Source: Ascidiaceihabitans sp034111945 (GTDB lineage Bacteria > Pseudomonadota > Alphaproteobacteria > Rhodobacterales > Rhodobacteraceae). Taken from it: a DNA stretch of 64,000 bases. Positions 26,750 to 35,567 of this stretch are shown piece by piece (positions within the stretch are counted from its first letter, which is position 1; each line of letters begins with the position of its first letter). Location: the NCBI GenBank assembly GCA_047626725.1, contig JBLHSG010000013.1, positions 1 through 64,000 of the forward strand, in the 5' to 3' direction. The position numbers and the translations under genes are program-made. The notes under the pieces were generated by a model that saw only the letters and a list, made by a program, of their open reading frames with translations, did no database searches and was not told the DNA's origin.

Positions 26750-27554
26750 GCCCGACCACAAACAGCCCCGCATTGATCCAGACATCGCGGGTGCCGCCTT
26801 TTGAACTCCACGCTGTTCGCACTTGATCCGGTGACGCGCCGGTGTGTGCAGCGATGTTTTCCAAAGCTGTATCAATGGCTTGCCCCTCGCTAAGCATCGT
26901 TAGAAACAGATGGTGCGCAGCGCTAAGTGCGATCGTTTGGGTCAGGTAGTTCTTGCGCACCAACGCGACGTTCATCACCTCCATCGGGGGGAAACTGGCA
27001 GCGCGTTTGGCCCGTACATCGTGATAATACAGCGCCACAGGAAACCGGTAACGACCAAGCGAAACTGCCGGCTGCAAACGCAAATCGGCATCGGGGGTTT
27101 GCGTGGTTGCGTAGCCCGTTGTTTCGGCCCCCGGTGCGTCAAACATCACAAACACTTGGCGTTCAAACTGGGCCAGATCAACGATGAAATCGATCCATGT
27201 TTCGCGCGCATCTGCGCTGTCGGGACGGCTGGCTTGCAGGTACGCAGGGAACCGTCGGCCCAGATCATAAAGCGTATAGCTTTCGGGTGGGGCTACCACG
27301 ATATATTCGGCGACAAAATCATCAAACAACTGTTCGCCTAGCGCATGACACAGGGCGGGAAACTGATCGCGCATGCACGACACAATGCGCAGGAAAAAGC
27401 TGCGTTGATAGACCGCCAAACCATCCGCGCCAGAAAATCGTGGCTGCGACACCAGCACATCATTTGCTTGGCCCTCGGGCACTTGCGAGGGGGCATGCAG
27501 CGCATTTTGCATCCAGTTTTGCAATTGCGATAGGGTAAATGGCGCGTCGCTCAC
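26736..27554 (-). CDS. DUF2063 family protein, MNIO partner (BufC-like)
   Basis: A 272-residue protein with the DUF2063 N-terminal domain (SQLQNWMQNAL, VYQRSFFLRIVSCMRDQFPA) and a C-terminal part ending in an EGQAIDTALENIAAHTGASP helix region. It starts with GTG overlapping the stop of the DUF692 gene (GTGA), so the two are coupled. DUF2063 proteins accompany DUF692 oxygenases and are thought to bind or present the precursor, by analogy with RiPP recognition proteins. Last gene of the six-gene cluster. Confidence 0.85.
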   Translation of the reverse strand: MSDAPFTLSQLQNWMQNALHAPSQVPEGQANDVLVSQPRFSGADGLAVYQRSFFLRIVSCMRDQFPALCHALGEQLFDDFVAEYIVVAPPESYTLYDLGRRFPAYLQASRPDSADARETWIDFIVDLAQFERQVFVMFDAPGAETTGYATTQTPDADLRLQPAVSLGRYRFPVALYYHDVRAKRAASFPPMEVMNVALVRKNYLTQTIALSAAHHLFLTMLSEGQAIDTALENIAAHTGASPDQVRTAWSSKGGTRDVWINAGLFVVGPKRP

Positions 27555-28495
27555 GTGGCGTCCATCACCACAGATTGCATGACGCTGGGCACCAAATGAT
27601 CGACAGGGTTAGACACATTTGCCTGCCCGACAGCCCCGTTCATATTGATCATCGAGGGATCAAACGTGCCCTTCATATACGCCTTGGCCTTTAGCAATTC
27701 AGTGTGGCAGTCCTCAAAGCTCGGAATGTTGCCGTCCCATTCCAGCAACGTCGACGCACCACCTGTGCGCGCCCACGCCAAACGGTACAGTTCCCAAACG
27801 TCGGGACGCACCGGTTGATCATGGGTGTCGATGATATGCGTGCCACAATGTTGATGCCCGGCCAGATGCATTTGCACGACGCGGTCACAGGGGAATTTAT
27901 CAATATAAGCAACAGGATCCGTGCCTGCATTAAAGCAACTGACATAGACGTTGTTCACGTCCAGCAGCAGCCCACAGCCGGTTTCATCCGTCAAAGCGCG
28001 CAGAAAATCCGGCTCGTCCAGCGTGTCTTGGGCAAAGGTCACGTAGGTGCTGGGGTTTTCCAAAATCAGCGGGCGTTCAAGGAAATCCTGCACCTGACGC
28101 ACGCGATTTGACACATGAGCAAGGGTTTCTTCGGTCAACGGCACGGGCAGCAGATCATGCGAATTCAGGCCCATAATACCGGTCCAACACAGATGATCGC
28201 TGATCCATGCAGGTTTAACTTCGTACGCTAGGCCTTTGAGTTTACGCAAGTATTCGAAATCAAGCGGATCGGTACTGCCAATCGACATCGAAACGCCGTG
28301 CAACACGACGCGGTAGCGTTCAGCAACTTCACGCATCACTTGGCGCGGTTGACCACCAGAATCCATAAAGTTTTCCGAGATCGCCTCGAACCAATCGACC
28401 TCGGGCCAGTGCGTGCGGATGTGTTCAAAATGAACATTGCGCAGGCCCAGCCCAAGGCCAAGTTTTGGCAGCGTATCAAGCGTGTCGCGTGTCAC
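27551..28495 (-). CDS. DUF692 multinuclear non-heme iron oxidase (MNIO)
   Basis: A 314-residue TIM-barrel protein. I place the start at GTG 28495, two bases after the stop of the cysteine-rich gene; a longer start inside that gene is less likely. Metal-ligand regions of the family are present in order: ISENFM, HGVSMSIGS, SDHLCW, LLDVNNVYVS, QMHLAGHQH, DTHDQPV and LLEWDGNIP. Known MNIO enzymes modify cysteines in precursor peptides (for example thiooxazole formation in bufferins, or excision of a Cys beta-carbon). Here the obvious substrate is the upstream cysteine-rich protein. Confidence 0.92.
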   Translation of the reverse strand: MTRDTLDTLPKLGLGLGLRNVHFEHIRTHWPEVDWFEAISENFMDSGGQPRQVMREVAERYRVVLHGVSMSIGSTDPLDFEYLRKLKGLAYEVKPAWISDHLCWTGIMGLNSHDLLPVPLTEETLAHVSNRVRQVQDFLERPLILENPSTYVTFAQDTLDEPDFLRALTDETGCGLLLDVNNVYVSCFNAGTDPVAYIDKFPCDRVVQMHLAGHQHCGTHIIDTHDQPVRPDVWELYRLAWARTGGASTLLEWDGNIPSFEDCHTELLKAKAYMKGTFDPSMINMNGAVGQANVSNPVDHLVPSVMQSVVMDAT

Positions 28496-28497
28496 AA

Positions 28498-29199
28498 TCA
28501 GCCGCACCCGCCTGCGCCGGATAGGCCACTGGCGCCGCACGACGTCATGTTGCCGCGATGGCTGTTGTCATCGGAAATCCACAAATATGTCGGGCCGGTT
28601 CCACTAAAGACTGCGGGCACATCGCCAAGCGTTTCAGGCAGTTTTAGATCGGCAGGAACCGTGCCAGCGGTTTGCTTTGCCAACAGTTCAGTGCGCAGCG
28701 CAGGCCAACGTTCTTTCTTGAACACTTCGCGCGCACGCAGCCAAACAGATTTGCCTTTGTTCGGGCCATTGGTGCTGAACCGTTCCGCATTGATCGGCGT
28801 CGCACAGGACCCAAGCGAGCGGCAATCATTGGTGCCCGGCTTGTTCATTTCATCGCCGGTTCCATACAGCCCGCAACCTCCCTGATCAGCGCAATTGTTC
28901 TGCACGTGGCAGGTGTGATCATTGCTGGTGGCGCAATATCCCTGCCCCGCGCAATCGTTTGGGCCACGCCCATCCACAGGTCCGTGCAGACCGTAACGAT
29001 CCGCACCCGCGCAGGCATTCAAACCCATACACGCGTGCAGCGGCACCCCTTCTGGGATCACGCCAAGGTCAGGCATTTTGCCGGCTGCGCGTTTTTGTGC
29101 AATCTGCGCTTCAGTCAAAAACACCGGCGCTGTTGGCGGCGCAAAAGGATTGGGCGTAGGCACCGGCGTTCCGATGGTCAGTTTTGGTTTTGTCGTCAT
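28498..29199 (-). CDS. Cysteine-rich protein with repeated C-x5-C motifs; candidate MNIO substrate
   Basis: A 233-residue protein; ATG 29199 follows a GAGGTG site at good spacing. It has 11 Cys. Nine lie in residues 57-132 with strict six-residue steps: 57/63, 83/89, 97/103/109 and 126/132. Two more are at 221 and 232, next to a Gly-rich C-terminus (GASGLSGAGG). A half-repeat GL[HY]G...N-D-C-x5-C-A-T occurs twice (about 70-91 and 110-134). There is no signal peptide; the N-terminus is Pro/Thr-rich. It is much longer than usual DUF692 precursors (about 50-100 residues). Position directly before the MNIO gene suggests it is the modified substrate or a metal-binding protein. Confidence 0.8.
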   Translation of the reverse strand: MTTKPKLTIGTPVPTPNPFAPPTAPVFLTEAQIAQKRAAGKMPDLGVIPEGVPLHACMGLNACAGADRYGLHGPVDGRGPNDCAGQGYCATSNDHTCHVQNNCADQGGCGLYGTGDEMNKPGTNDCRSLGSCATPINAERFSTNGPNKGKSVWLRAREVFKKERWPALRTELLAKQTAGTVPADLKLPETLGDVPAVFSGTGPTYLWISDDNSHRGNMTSCGASGLSGAGGCG

Positions 29200-29244
29200 T
29201 TTCACACCTCGTGTGGTCGTTTTCATTCAAAAGGAAATCGGCGA

Positions 29245-30798
29245 TTATTGCCAGTACGCAGACACATCCGGCAGGTGCATCGCGTGCACTTTGCCATCCG
29301 GCGTTGTGTCTGTGGCGCAAATCGCGGTCTTCACAATGCTGGCCGTGTAGCTGTCATGCCCAAAGGCGTTCATGACCTTTTCACCCAAGCGCACAAGCGT
29401 TCCGAACGCCTGGTCGCGCGACCCAAGATCGTAGTTTTCAAACGTGGGTGCCAAGAACTGCTGCGGGCTAACGCCGTTGTCCAAAGGCAAATTACGCATT
29501 TGCAGAATGAGCTTGTCCAACACCCAAATCATCGAACGATGCAGCCCTTCATTAAAGAACTTGCGCTGGATTTTGGACTCTGGCGGCAGTTTGTACATCG
29601 TTTCAGTCATGATAAACATGTACGAAAACAAACCGTTACAGAAATCAGACAAGATCGCCTGATTTTCATCCGTGTAATCCGCCGTCTTGGGATTGTCAGG
29701 GAAATTCACCAACACGGGGTCCAGATCATCTTGGGTAATTGTCGGCTGAACCTGCGCGGGCGGTTGTGGAAATTGCGCCAGTTTTTCAACGTGATCCGCG
29801 TATTGGGCAAACTGCGCCTGCAAGGTCAGGAACTTGAAATAGTGCGATTCTTCTTCATCTGATTGGTCGTCATTTTCACCGTCATCACCGCCAGTTGGCG
29901 CAAATCCTTCGCCCTGATCACAGATCGTATCGATCGCAGTCATCGCTTGGATTTTGTTCGAAACCGAAATCAGCGGAGTTTCTTCGATTGCACCGGTTTG
30001 CGCGGCAAAACTGTCTTCGGCATTCGGGAAAACCGCAACGGCGGACGCTGATGGCGCATCATTTGCCACCGCCCACACCGGATCATTGGCAGGTGACGCA
30101 GGTTTCCACGGGTCAAATTCCTGCGACGGATACACGGTGTCGATGTTGTTGGGCGAATAGTTGAAATGCTGGATTTGGCGCGCGGCATGCCCCACCTGAA
30201 AATCACTATCCTTGATCCAGTCAGAACAAATCAAACAGCGAATATACGAATAGAATTGCCCGATGCTGTCCCAATCACGATCTTGGGGCACCGCGTCAAA
30301 TGTCTCAGGATATTCGATCTGCAAGAAGTGCCACAACTGGTCATAGGTCAGTTTTGACAACGGGATTTGCACGTCGGTTTGACCATGTGGTCCGGGCGGG
30401 CCAACCGGATTGTGATAGGGCAATCCTGTCGGGTATGGCCCCGGCGCTTTCATGTATAAAATCGGGTCCTGCCCCAGCGAATATAGAATATTCGAGGACA
30501 GCGACATGTGCAGCATTTCCTCAACTGCGACGGACATGATCGTGCCTGCGGCCTTGTTCGCATATAGATCCATCGGGCGAATATTATTGCCCGTTTTTTC
30601 AGTACGTTGCAGCGAATAATAGGTGAACAAATAGATCGGAATAGTGGCCAGTTCGATTTCAACAGCCGTCTGCAAATCAGATTTCAGACGCGTTATCGCC
30701 TTGGTCCGATCCCATGTTGTGTTGATCTGATCCACCAAAGTCTTCTCGGCTTTGGTCAGCTTTGACAGTGGATCTGCGTCTACAAATTGCGTGCTCAT
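29245..30798 (-). CDS. Stand-alone VioB-type ferritin-like protein
   Basis: A 517-residue protein with a good GAAGGA ribosome site. It matches the ferritin-like domain seen in iminophenyl-pyruvate dimer synthase (VioB/RebD). The diiron motifs are EIELATIPIYLFTYYSL (Glu 47/49) with EEMLH (93-97), and a second set around GEGF (Glu 297) and EEESHY (315-320). A later SYMFIMTETMYKL helix may complete the bundle. An acidic linker (GGDDGENDDQSDEEE) precedes the second ExxH. It is probably a diiron or oxygen-handling enzyme. In violacein-type pathways its relative acts on the imine made by a flavin amino acid oxidase; an oxidase of that general class is in the same cluster. Confidence 0.8.
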   Translation of the reverse strand: MSTQFVDADPLSKLTKAEKTLVDQINTTWDRTKAITRLKSDLQTAVEIELATIPIYLFTYYSLQRTEKTGNNIRPMDLYANKAAGTIMSVAVEEMLHMSLSSNILYSLGQDPILYMKAPGPYPTGLPYHNPVGPPGPHGQTDVQIPLSKLTYDQLWHFLQIEYPETFDAVPQDRDWDSIGQFYSYIRCLICSDWIKDSDFQVGHAARQIQHFNYSPNNIDTVYPSQEFDPWKPASPANDPVWAVANDAPSASAVAVFPNAEDSFAAQTGAIEETPLISVSNKIQAMTAIDTICDQGEGFAPTGGDDGENDDQSDEEESHYFKFLTLQAQFAQYADHVEKLAQFPQPPAQVQPTITQDDLDPVLVNFPDNPKTADYTDENQAILSDFCNGLFSYMFIMTETMYKLPPESKIQRKFFNEGLHRSMIWVLDKLILQMRNLPLDNGVSPQQFLAPTFENYDLGSRDQAFGTLVRLGEKVMNAFGHDSYTASIVKTAICATDTTPDGKVHAMHLPDVSAYWQ

Positions 30799-30837
30799 TA
30801 ATCGTGTTCCTTCCCCGTGGAATGGTCGTTTATTTAG

Positions 30838-31824
30838 TCAAATTTTGGTCAAAGTGTTGGTCGTGATATGTGGAAAACTGACCAGCCCTGCGCCCGTAAT
30901 CGGAATATTCATGTAGATCGTCTGGCTGTATTGCAGCTGCGTAAATTCAGACGAATGGCCAAATGCTTCCAGCCAATAACTGGCCTCGTATTCAGTGACA
31001 TTTGCCCATTTCTGTTCAAAATTGATGTTCGACACTGGATGGTTCGACGTTTTTGTATCCACATTTAATTGGATAAAACTGGTGGCCGGTACTGCCGTTA
31101 TCGCGTTGATCAATGGCTGGTTCGGGTTGTTGGTAAAGGCCACATTCGGGTTTTGATAATCCGCGGCTGTGCTGGCTTGGGTCGTGTAGGCGGTGGTATC
31201 GACCCCCTTTGGCAACACCGGCGTCGAGGCCGGAATAATTGGCGATCCAGCCATTGCGGTTACGCCGCCCACCCCGTTCAGGGCAACATTCCCGGCAGCC
31301 AAAATCGAGTTCCCGTGCGGTACCGAGATTTGTTTGACCAAATTGAAAGGTTGTGTGGGCGGCGTAGAGCTGGGCAAGGGCGACGCGCAGTACGGCCCTG
31401 CATTCTGTTGGCGATCCGTCAGGAACAGCCATGATCCATTTTCCGCGTGCACAAGGCTGTCTTTGCCCGGCCCTTCGGCGAAATAAACCCGTTGTTCATA
31501 AAACAGCGTATTGGCGACTTGTGTGCCGGTGCCACCACGGTTTGGCGCGTTGCCGTGAATGGCGCTGAATGTGATTTCTTCGTAGTAGCTAAAGTTTTTC
31601 AGGATGTAGCCCGCAGGTGCCAAATCACCCTGCGGCAACGGCATCACGTTGTATGAATACGGGCTGGTTGGGCCGCCCATGCCGGTGACGGGGTTGTCTT
31701 TGTTTGTCCATGTGCCGACCAAATGTTCGATCGGGCCAAGGGACGATGTCGGGGTTGCGGGGTTGGATTGGGCTGGTTCGTTAATCAAACTGGCCGGAAA
31801 CACCGGAGCGGAAATGGGGCTCAT
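30838..31824 (-). CDS. Nitrobindin/FABP-like heme-binding beta-barrel protein
   Basis: A 328-residue protein. After a short leader the sequence IEHLVGTWTNKD (Leu-x-Gly-x-Trp, residues 35-39) starts a lipocalin/nitrobindin-type barrel, with SYYEEITFSAIHGNAPNR and FYEQRVYFAE strands, and WLEAFGHSSEFTQLQYSQTI near the end. It is longer than nitrobindins (about 160-200), with an inserted Pro/Thr/Ala-rich middle. There is no export signal. Heme binding is expected from the family but no axial His can be assigned here. It lies 39 bp before the ferritin-like gene and likely shares its transcript. Confidence 0.6.
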   Translation of the reverse strand: MSPISAPVFPASLINEPAQSNPATPTSSLGPIEHLVGTWTNKDNPVTGMGGPTSPYSYNVMPLPQGDLAPAGYILKNFSYYEEITFSAIHGNAPNRGGTGTQVANTLFYEQRVYFAEGPGKDSLVHAENGSWLFLTDRQQNAGPYCASPLPSSTPPTQPFNLVKQISVPHGNSILAAGNVALNGVGGVTAMAGSPIIPASTPVLPKGVDTTAYTTQASTAADYQNPNVAFTNNPNQPLINAITAVPATSFIQLNVDTKTSNHPVSNINFEQKWANVTEYEASYWLEAFGHSSEFTQLQYSQTIYMNIPITGAGLVSFPHITTNTLTKI

Positions 31825-32200
31825 CTAAAAATCCTAAATGCTGGGCTAAAAATGCCTGGCGGAAACAATTTGGTAAAATAATTCGAAACACTGGAACGCT
31901 AAATATGCCCCTGATGCTAGGTTGGGTTAGATCGCAAAACAATAGCTTTTCGTCATATGCGGGAATTTTTTCATCCCGCCGTCAAGCAGGATGAGGATCG
32001 TTTTGGTCGCGACAGTTCAGCCGCCACAATGCCGTGTCAGGGATGGTTTGCGCCCGAAACGTAACGACAAACCGCACGTCCTCGCGAAATTCTGACAGCA
32101 CGCTTTTGCCAAGACCACTGCTAGCATAAGGTGCGTCAGCAAGTTTCAGCAGCGTCGTAATTTTCCTATTAAAACACGGAAGTACAGTTGGGTCGCGCGC
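31825..32200 (-). other. Intergenic region with an in-frame 72-codon extension of the amine oxidase
   Basis: Directly after the TAA of the amine oxidase (32201-32203) the same frame stays open for 72 codons to TGA at 31982-31984, and the translation looks protein-like (for example RFVVTFRAQTIPDTALWRL). A GCGGGA/TCCCGC hairpin (31959-31979) follows at once. Either this is a small remnant or unrecognised frame, or the oxidase once had a C-terminal extension cut off by a nonsense mutation. The remainder (31825-31958) is AT-rich and may hold a promoter for the nitrobindin-like gene. Confidence 0.3.
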
Positions 32201-33988
32201 TTAGTTCCCCCACAATCCAATCCGACGGTGTCCACGTTTTACATTGGGCGCGACGGCAGCTTTGGCCGTTGTGACTTGCGTACAAGGGTCTTGAGGCAGC
32301 GGATCAATTCCAACTGTCGCGAGCACATTATTGACCGATCGCAGCGATCCATTGACCCAACCGTGCATATCCGAAATCGATTCATTACAGAAATGCAGGG
32401 TGTCACGCGGCGCGGCCAAATAAGTGCGAACATCGCTGTCTTGAACGTTCAGGCGCCACTGATGGTAGGCAAATTCAAAGTCCTCCTGGCCATCCCACAA
32501 TCGATAACTGGTCAGCACAGGCGTCGGCACATACGTCACGCCAAACAGCTGGCCGATTTGTGCGCGCGCTTGGTCGACAACGGCCTGCGATGCGCCAAAC
32601 AAAGTCTGCGGCACCTTGGCGTTTTGAACATCCTGCATGTCGGACGAAAACATTGGCCCGATGTTTTGCAGCCCATGCCAAAAGTTGGTGTTGTTGAAGT
32701 CACAATAGATCGTCAACGCCGCCGCCGCATCGCCGCGAATGATGGGGCTGGATTGATCATCAGGTGCGTCACAATTTTCAATCCGCTGTTTTTCAGGCAG
32801 CGCGTAAAACGGGTAAATCGAATTGATCGGCAGGCTGGTAAAACTAGGGCCAAATTGCACCGGAGGGCGCTGGGACAGGCTGTTTTCCCACCAAGGACTG
32901 TTGAAATACAAATTGATCTTCATCAACTTCATCCCCATCGAGGAATGGATATTGTCCCATAATTTCTGGGCATCCGGGGCTGATCGCATGGCCGGGGACT
33001 GCGTGAACAAATCCTCCATCCCCTTTGTTGCCGCAGCAATGACCAGACGTTTTGCGTGAATGGATTTGGCTGTGCCACCGGAAATAACCGGCGATGCGTT
33101 TAACTGATCAGGTGCCTCGGTCATCGACAAAAGATACCCATCGGCGTCATCCAACTGGTCCACATTTGTCGACAACATGATGTCGATATTTTCGCCGTGA
33201 TCCGCCTGCAATCGCTTAACAACGGTATTGGGCAAGGTGCTGAAGCCTTCGGCAAAGGTGAAATACTGCGGATCAATCGGAAAATCAGCAAGGATTTGCA
33301 GGGCATCACCCGCGTTTGCCATGGATTTAAACGGGCCGGCAAACCCGATCGTTTCGGTCAGCATCTGGATGCATTCTTCGGAATATCCCATGTCGCGCAG
33401 CAATCCCCACAGCTGCCATTGGTTCAAAGTTTTGCCGTTCCACGTGACCTCTTCGCGCACTTTGGTCCAAAATTCCGGCGGCTCACCTGCTTTTTGGGTA
33501 ATGCCGTTTTCCGTCAAGATCGTGTCAAAGGCGACGGTCACAATCTGGCTTGGGCTTAGGCCTTGTTCTTGGGTTTTCAGATCGTACAAATCGCTCCAGA
33601 TCATGTTGTCAGAGGCGACGGCGTCCTGAACCGTAAAGTTGTGCCCACGCAGGAAATAGCGGTTGGTATCGTCTGCACTGCTCATCGGAAAGTCGACGAT
33701 TTTATCGCACAGGCCCATCGCTTTGATCAGGTTCATCAGCTCGTCCATGCCATAGTTGAACCGCATGCCGCCTTCTTCTTCGCGCACCTGAACGCCGTCT
33801 TTGAAATCGATAATATCCGTGTCCAAACGCCCGCCTGTGCGGTTCAACCGTTCGACAATTGCAACGTTCAGCGACGGGTCATTTTCCAACATGCGCCACG
33901 CGCAATACAGGCCCGAAATACCGGCCCCAATGATAGCAACGTCATAATTTGTTGCATCTTGAATGTCTGAAAATGAAAGTAAGGACAT
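32201..33988 (-). CDS. Flavin amine oxidase / L-amino acid oxidase-like protein
   Basis: A 595-residue FAD enzyme with a CAGGAG ribosome site. Residues 16-54 form the dinucleotide-binding motif (VAIIGAGISGLYCAWRM ... ERLNRTGGR). The EEGGMRFNYG block is typical of amine oxidases, and the C-terminal MHGWVNGSLRSVNNVLA is the FAD-closing motif. There is no signal peptide. It probably oxidises an amino acid or amine to an imine with release of hydrogen peroxide. As the first gene of the cluster it may supply an imine or peroxide to the ferritin-like and heme-binding proteins; this is by analogy with VioA/RebO and is not proven. Confidence 0.82.
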   Translation of the reverse strand: MSLLSFSDIQDATNYDVAIIGAGISGLYCAWRMLENDPSLNVAIVERLNRTGGRLDTDIIDFKDGVQVREEEGGMRFNYGMDELMNLIKAMGLCDKIVDFPMSSADDTNRYFLRGHNFTVQDAVASDNMIWSDLYDLKTQEQGLSPSQIVTVAFDTILTENGITQKAGEPPEFWTKVREEVTWNGKTLNQWQLWGLLRDMGYSEECIQMLTETIGFAGPFKSMANAGDALQILADFPIDPQYFTFAEGFSTLPNTVVKRLQADHGENIDIMLSTNVDQLDDADGYLLSMTEAPDQLNASPVISGGTAKSIHAKRLVIAAATKGMEDLFTQSPAMRSAPDAQKLWDNIHSSMGMKLMKINLYFNSPWWENSLSQRPPVQFGPSFTSLPINSIYPFYALPEKQRIENCDAPDDQSSPIIRGDAAAALTIYCDFNNTNFWHGLQNIGPMFSSDMQDVQNAKVPQTLFGASQAVVDQARAQIGQLFGVTYVPTPVLTSYRLWDGQEDFEFAYHQWRLNVQDSDVRTYLAAPRDTLHFCNESISDMHGWVNGSLRSVNNVLATVGIDPLPQDPCTQVTTAKAAVAPNVKRGHRRIGLWGN

Positions 33989-34379
33989 AGGATGTCTCCT
34001 GAAAATGGCTTTGGCAAAATGGGGCCCGAACGGATCGGAACATGGTTAAAAAATGTGGCAGCACCCACATGAAAAACATGTAGGAACACGTGCGAATGGC
34101 ATCATTTTACGCGGATTTGTCTGGATAAGACGTGGCTGAAAAATATGCAGCCAAAGTAAATTTGTGAAATAGTCGAGTGCGTAAAAATCAGGGCGTTTAA
34201 ATCAGGTCGTTCAAAATAAGTACATCAACTTTAGGTTTAAGGCTTCGACTTGGCAAGAGCGCAAAATTTTCGGCAACACCGCAGCGCCGGATAACCCCAA
34301 AACCGCGCTGTTCATAATTTGGTTGCGTCATAGGGCCGGATTGTCGAGAGTCGCGCAGGGACAATTCGCTGGGGGGCGC
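33989..34379. promoter_or_regulatory. Divergent promoter region between the MNIO cluster and the ferredoxin/MscS operon
   Basis: A 391-bp AT-rich gap between divergent operons, so it should contain both promoters. A small hairpin ACATG-AAAAA-CATGT occurs at 34067-34081 on the side of the oxidase. I see no clear operator. A frame from TTG 34323 is open into the next gene, but ATG 34380 has the better ribosome site. Confidence 0.4.
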
Positions 34380-35567
34380 ATGACGTTGCACACAAAACAG
34401 CCAGGCGCACTGCGCGGCAATACCGGATTGATTGTGCGGGCAGCGCGGATTTATTCAGGCTTGTTTTTACTCGCCTACGTCACCAGCCATCTGATCAATC
34501 TAAGCCTTGGTTTAATATCGATCGACGCGATGGACACCGCCCGCCCCTATCTGACCGGCGTTTGGACGGGGCCGATCACGGGCACGTTATTGTCGCTGTC
34601 CTTGATTGTGCATTTCGCGCTGGGGCTATGGGCGATCTATAAACGCCCGACATTGCGCACCAGTTTGCAAGATATTGTGCAACTGATCACCGGTTTGCTG
34701 GTGGTGCCGCTGCTGGCCACCCACGCCATCGGAATTGCAATGCTGCATGATTTTGGCGTCGATTTTTCCTACAATCAAAGCATCCGGCTGTTTTGGCTTA
34801 GCCAACCAACGCTGGGTTTGGTGCAGGTTGTGATGCTCGCCGTCGTGTGGGTGCATGGGTGTGCAGGGCTGTTTACGTGGCTGCGATCAAAGGAAAGCGC
34901 GCGCAATATTCTGGGCTGGTTGTATCCACTTGCGGTTGCTGTGCCGGTGATTGCCATGCTCGGATTCGCAGAGGCCGGTCGCGCCGTTTTGATCGAAGCG
35001 CGCACGCCGCAAGTTCAAAACACCTACGAAGCGCCGCGCGAAATCAGCGACGAAACCACCTATGATCAGCCGTCGACGTATGCGGCCACCCCTGCCCCTG
35101 TTGTCGATTATACGCTGATCAAACAAGTCACAAAATCGGTGATTTGGGGGTCTATTTTACTAGCAATCCTAACACTGCTGGCGCGTTGGGTGCGCGTGAC
35201 ATTGATTAGGTCAGAAACCGTTATGCTGATGCGTGATCGTGTCGGGCCGATGGCGTCGACCTCTGCTCAGACCATGCTGGACGGGTTTCGCAAAAACAAT
35301 CAACCCCATGCCCGCCTGTGCGAAGGGCGCGGACGATGTGGCACTTGTGCGGTGCGTATTTTGCGATCTGAATTCCCGTTGCCGCCACCCTCACCACTTG
35401 AGGCACGCACGTTGTTGCGGATCAATGCGCCTGACAATGCGCGACTGGCCTGCCAATTGATGCCAGCCGGCGGACGGGTCGAAACCGCGCCGATGTACCC
35501 GTCAGATTACAGTTTCCAAGACGACAAACCCGCGGATTTAGAAACCCAATCGGAGGTCGCAACATGA
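34380..35567 (+). CDS. Polytopic membrane protein with C-terminal 2Fe-2S ferredoxin domain
   Basis: A 395-residue protein; ATG 34380 is preceded by GGGGGG. Residues ~15-260 contain about six hydrophobic segments with His residues suited to heme or quinone contact (FLLAYVTSHLINLSLGL, LIVHFALGLWAIYK, LLATHAIGIAMLHDFG, AVVWVHGCAGLF), recalling succinate-dehydrogenase membrane subunits. The C-terminal ~90 residues are a plant-type ferredoxin: RLCEGRGRCGTCAVRIL gives the first three Cys and LACQL the fourth. This layout is known from bacterial adenylate cyclases, but no cyclase domain follows here. Its stop overlaps the MscS start, so the two are coupled. Confidence 0.78.
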   Translation: MTLHTKQPGALRGNTGLIVRAARIYSGLFLLAYVTSHLINLSLGLISIDAMDTARPYLTGVWTGPITGTLLSLSLIVHFALGLWAIYKRPTLRTSLQDIVQLITGLLVVPLLATHAIGIAMLHDFGVDFSYNQSIRLFWLSQPTLGLVQVVMLAVVWVHGCAGLFTWLRSKESARNILGWLYPLAVAVPVIAMLGFAEAGRAVLIEARTPQVQNTYEAPREISDETTYDQPSTYAATPAPVVDYTLIKQVTKSVIWGSILLAILTLLARWVRVTLIRSETVMLMRDRVGPMASTSAQTMLDGFRKNNQPHARLCEGRGRCGTCAVRILRSEFPLPPPSPLEARTLLRINAPDNARLACQLMPAGGRVETAPMYPSDYSFQDDKPADLETQSEVAT

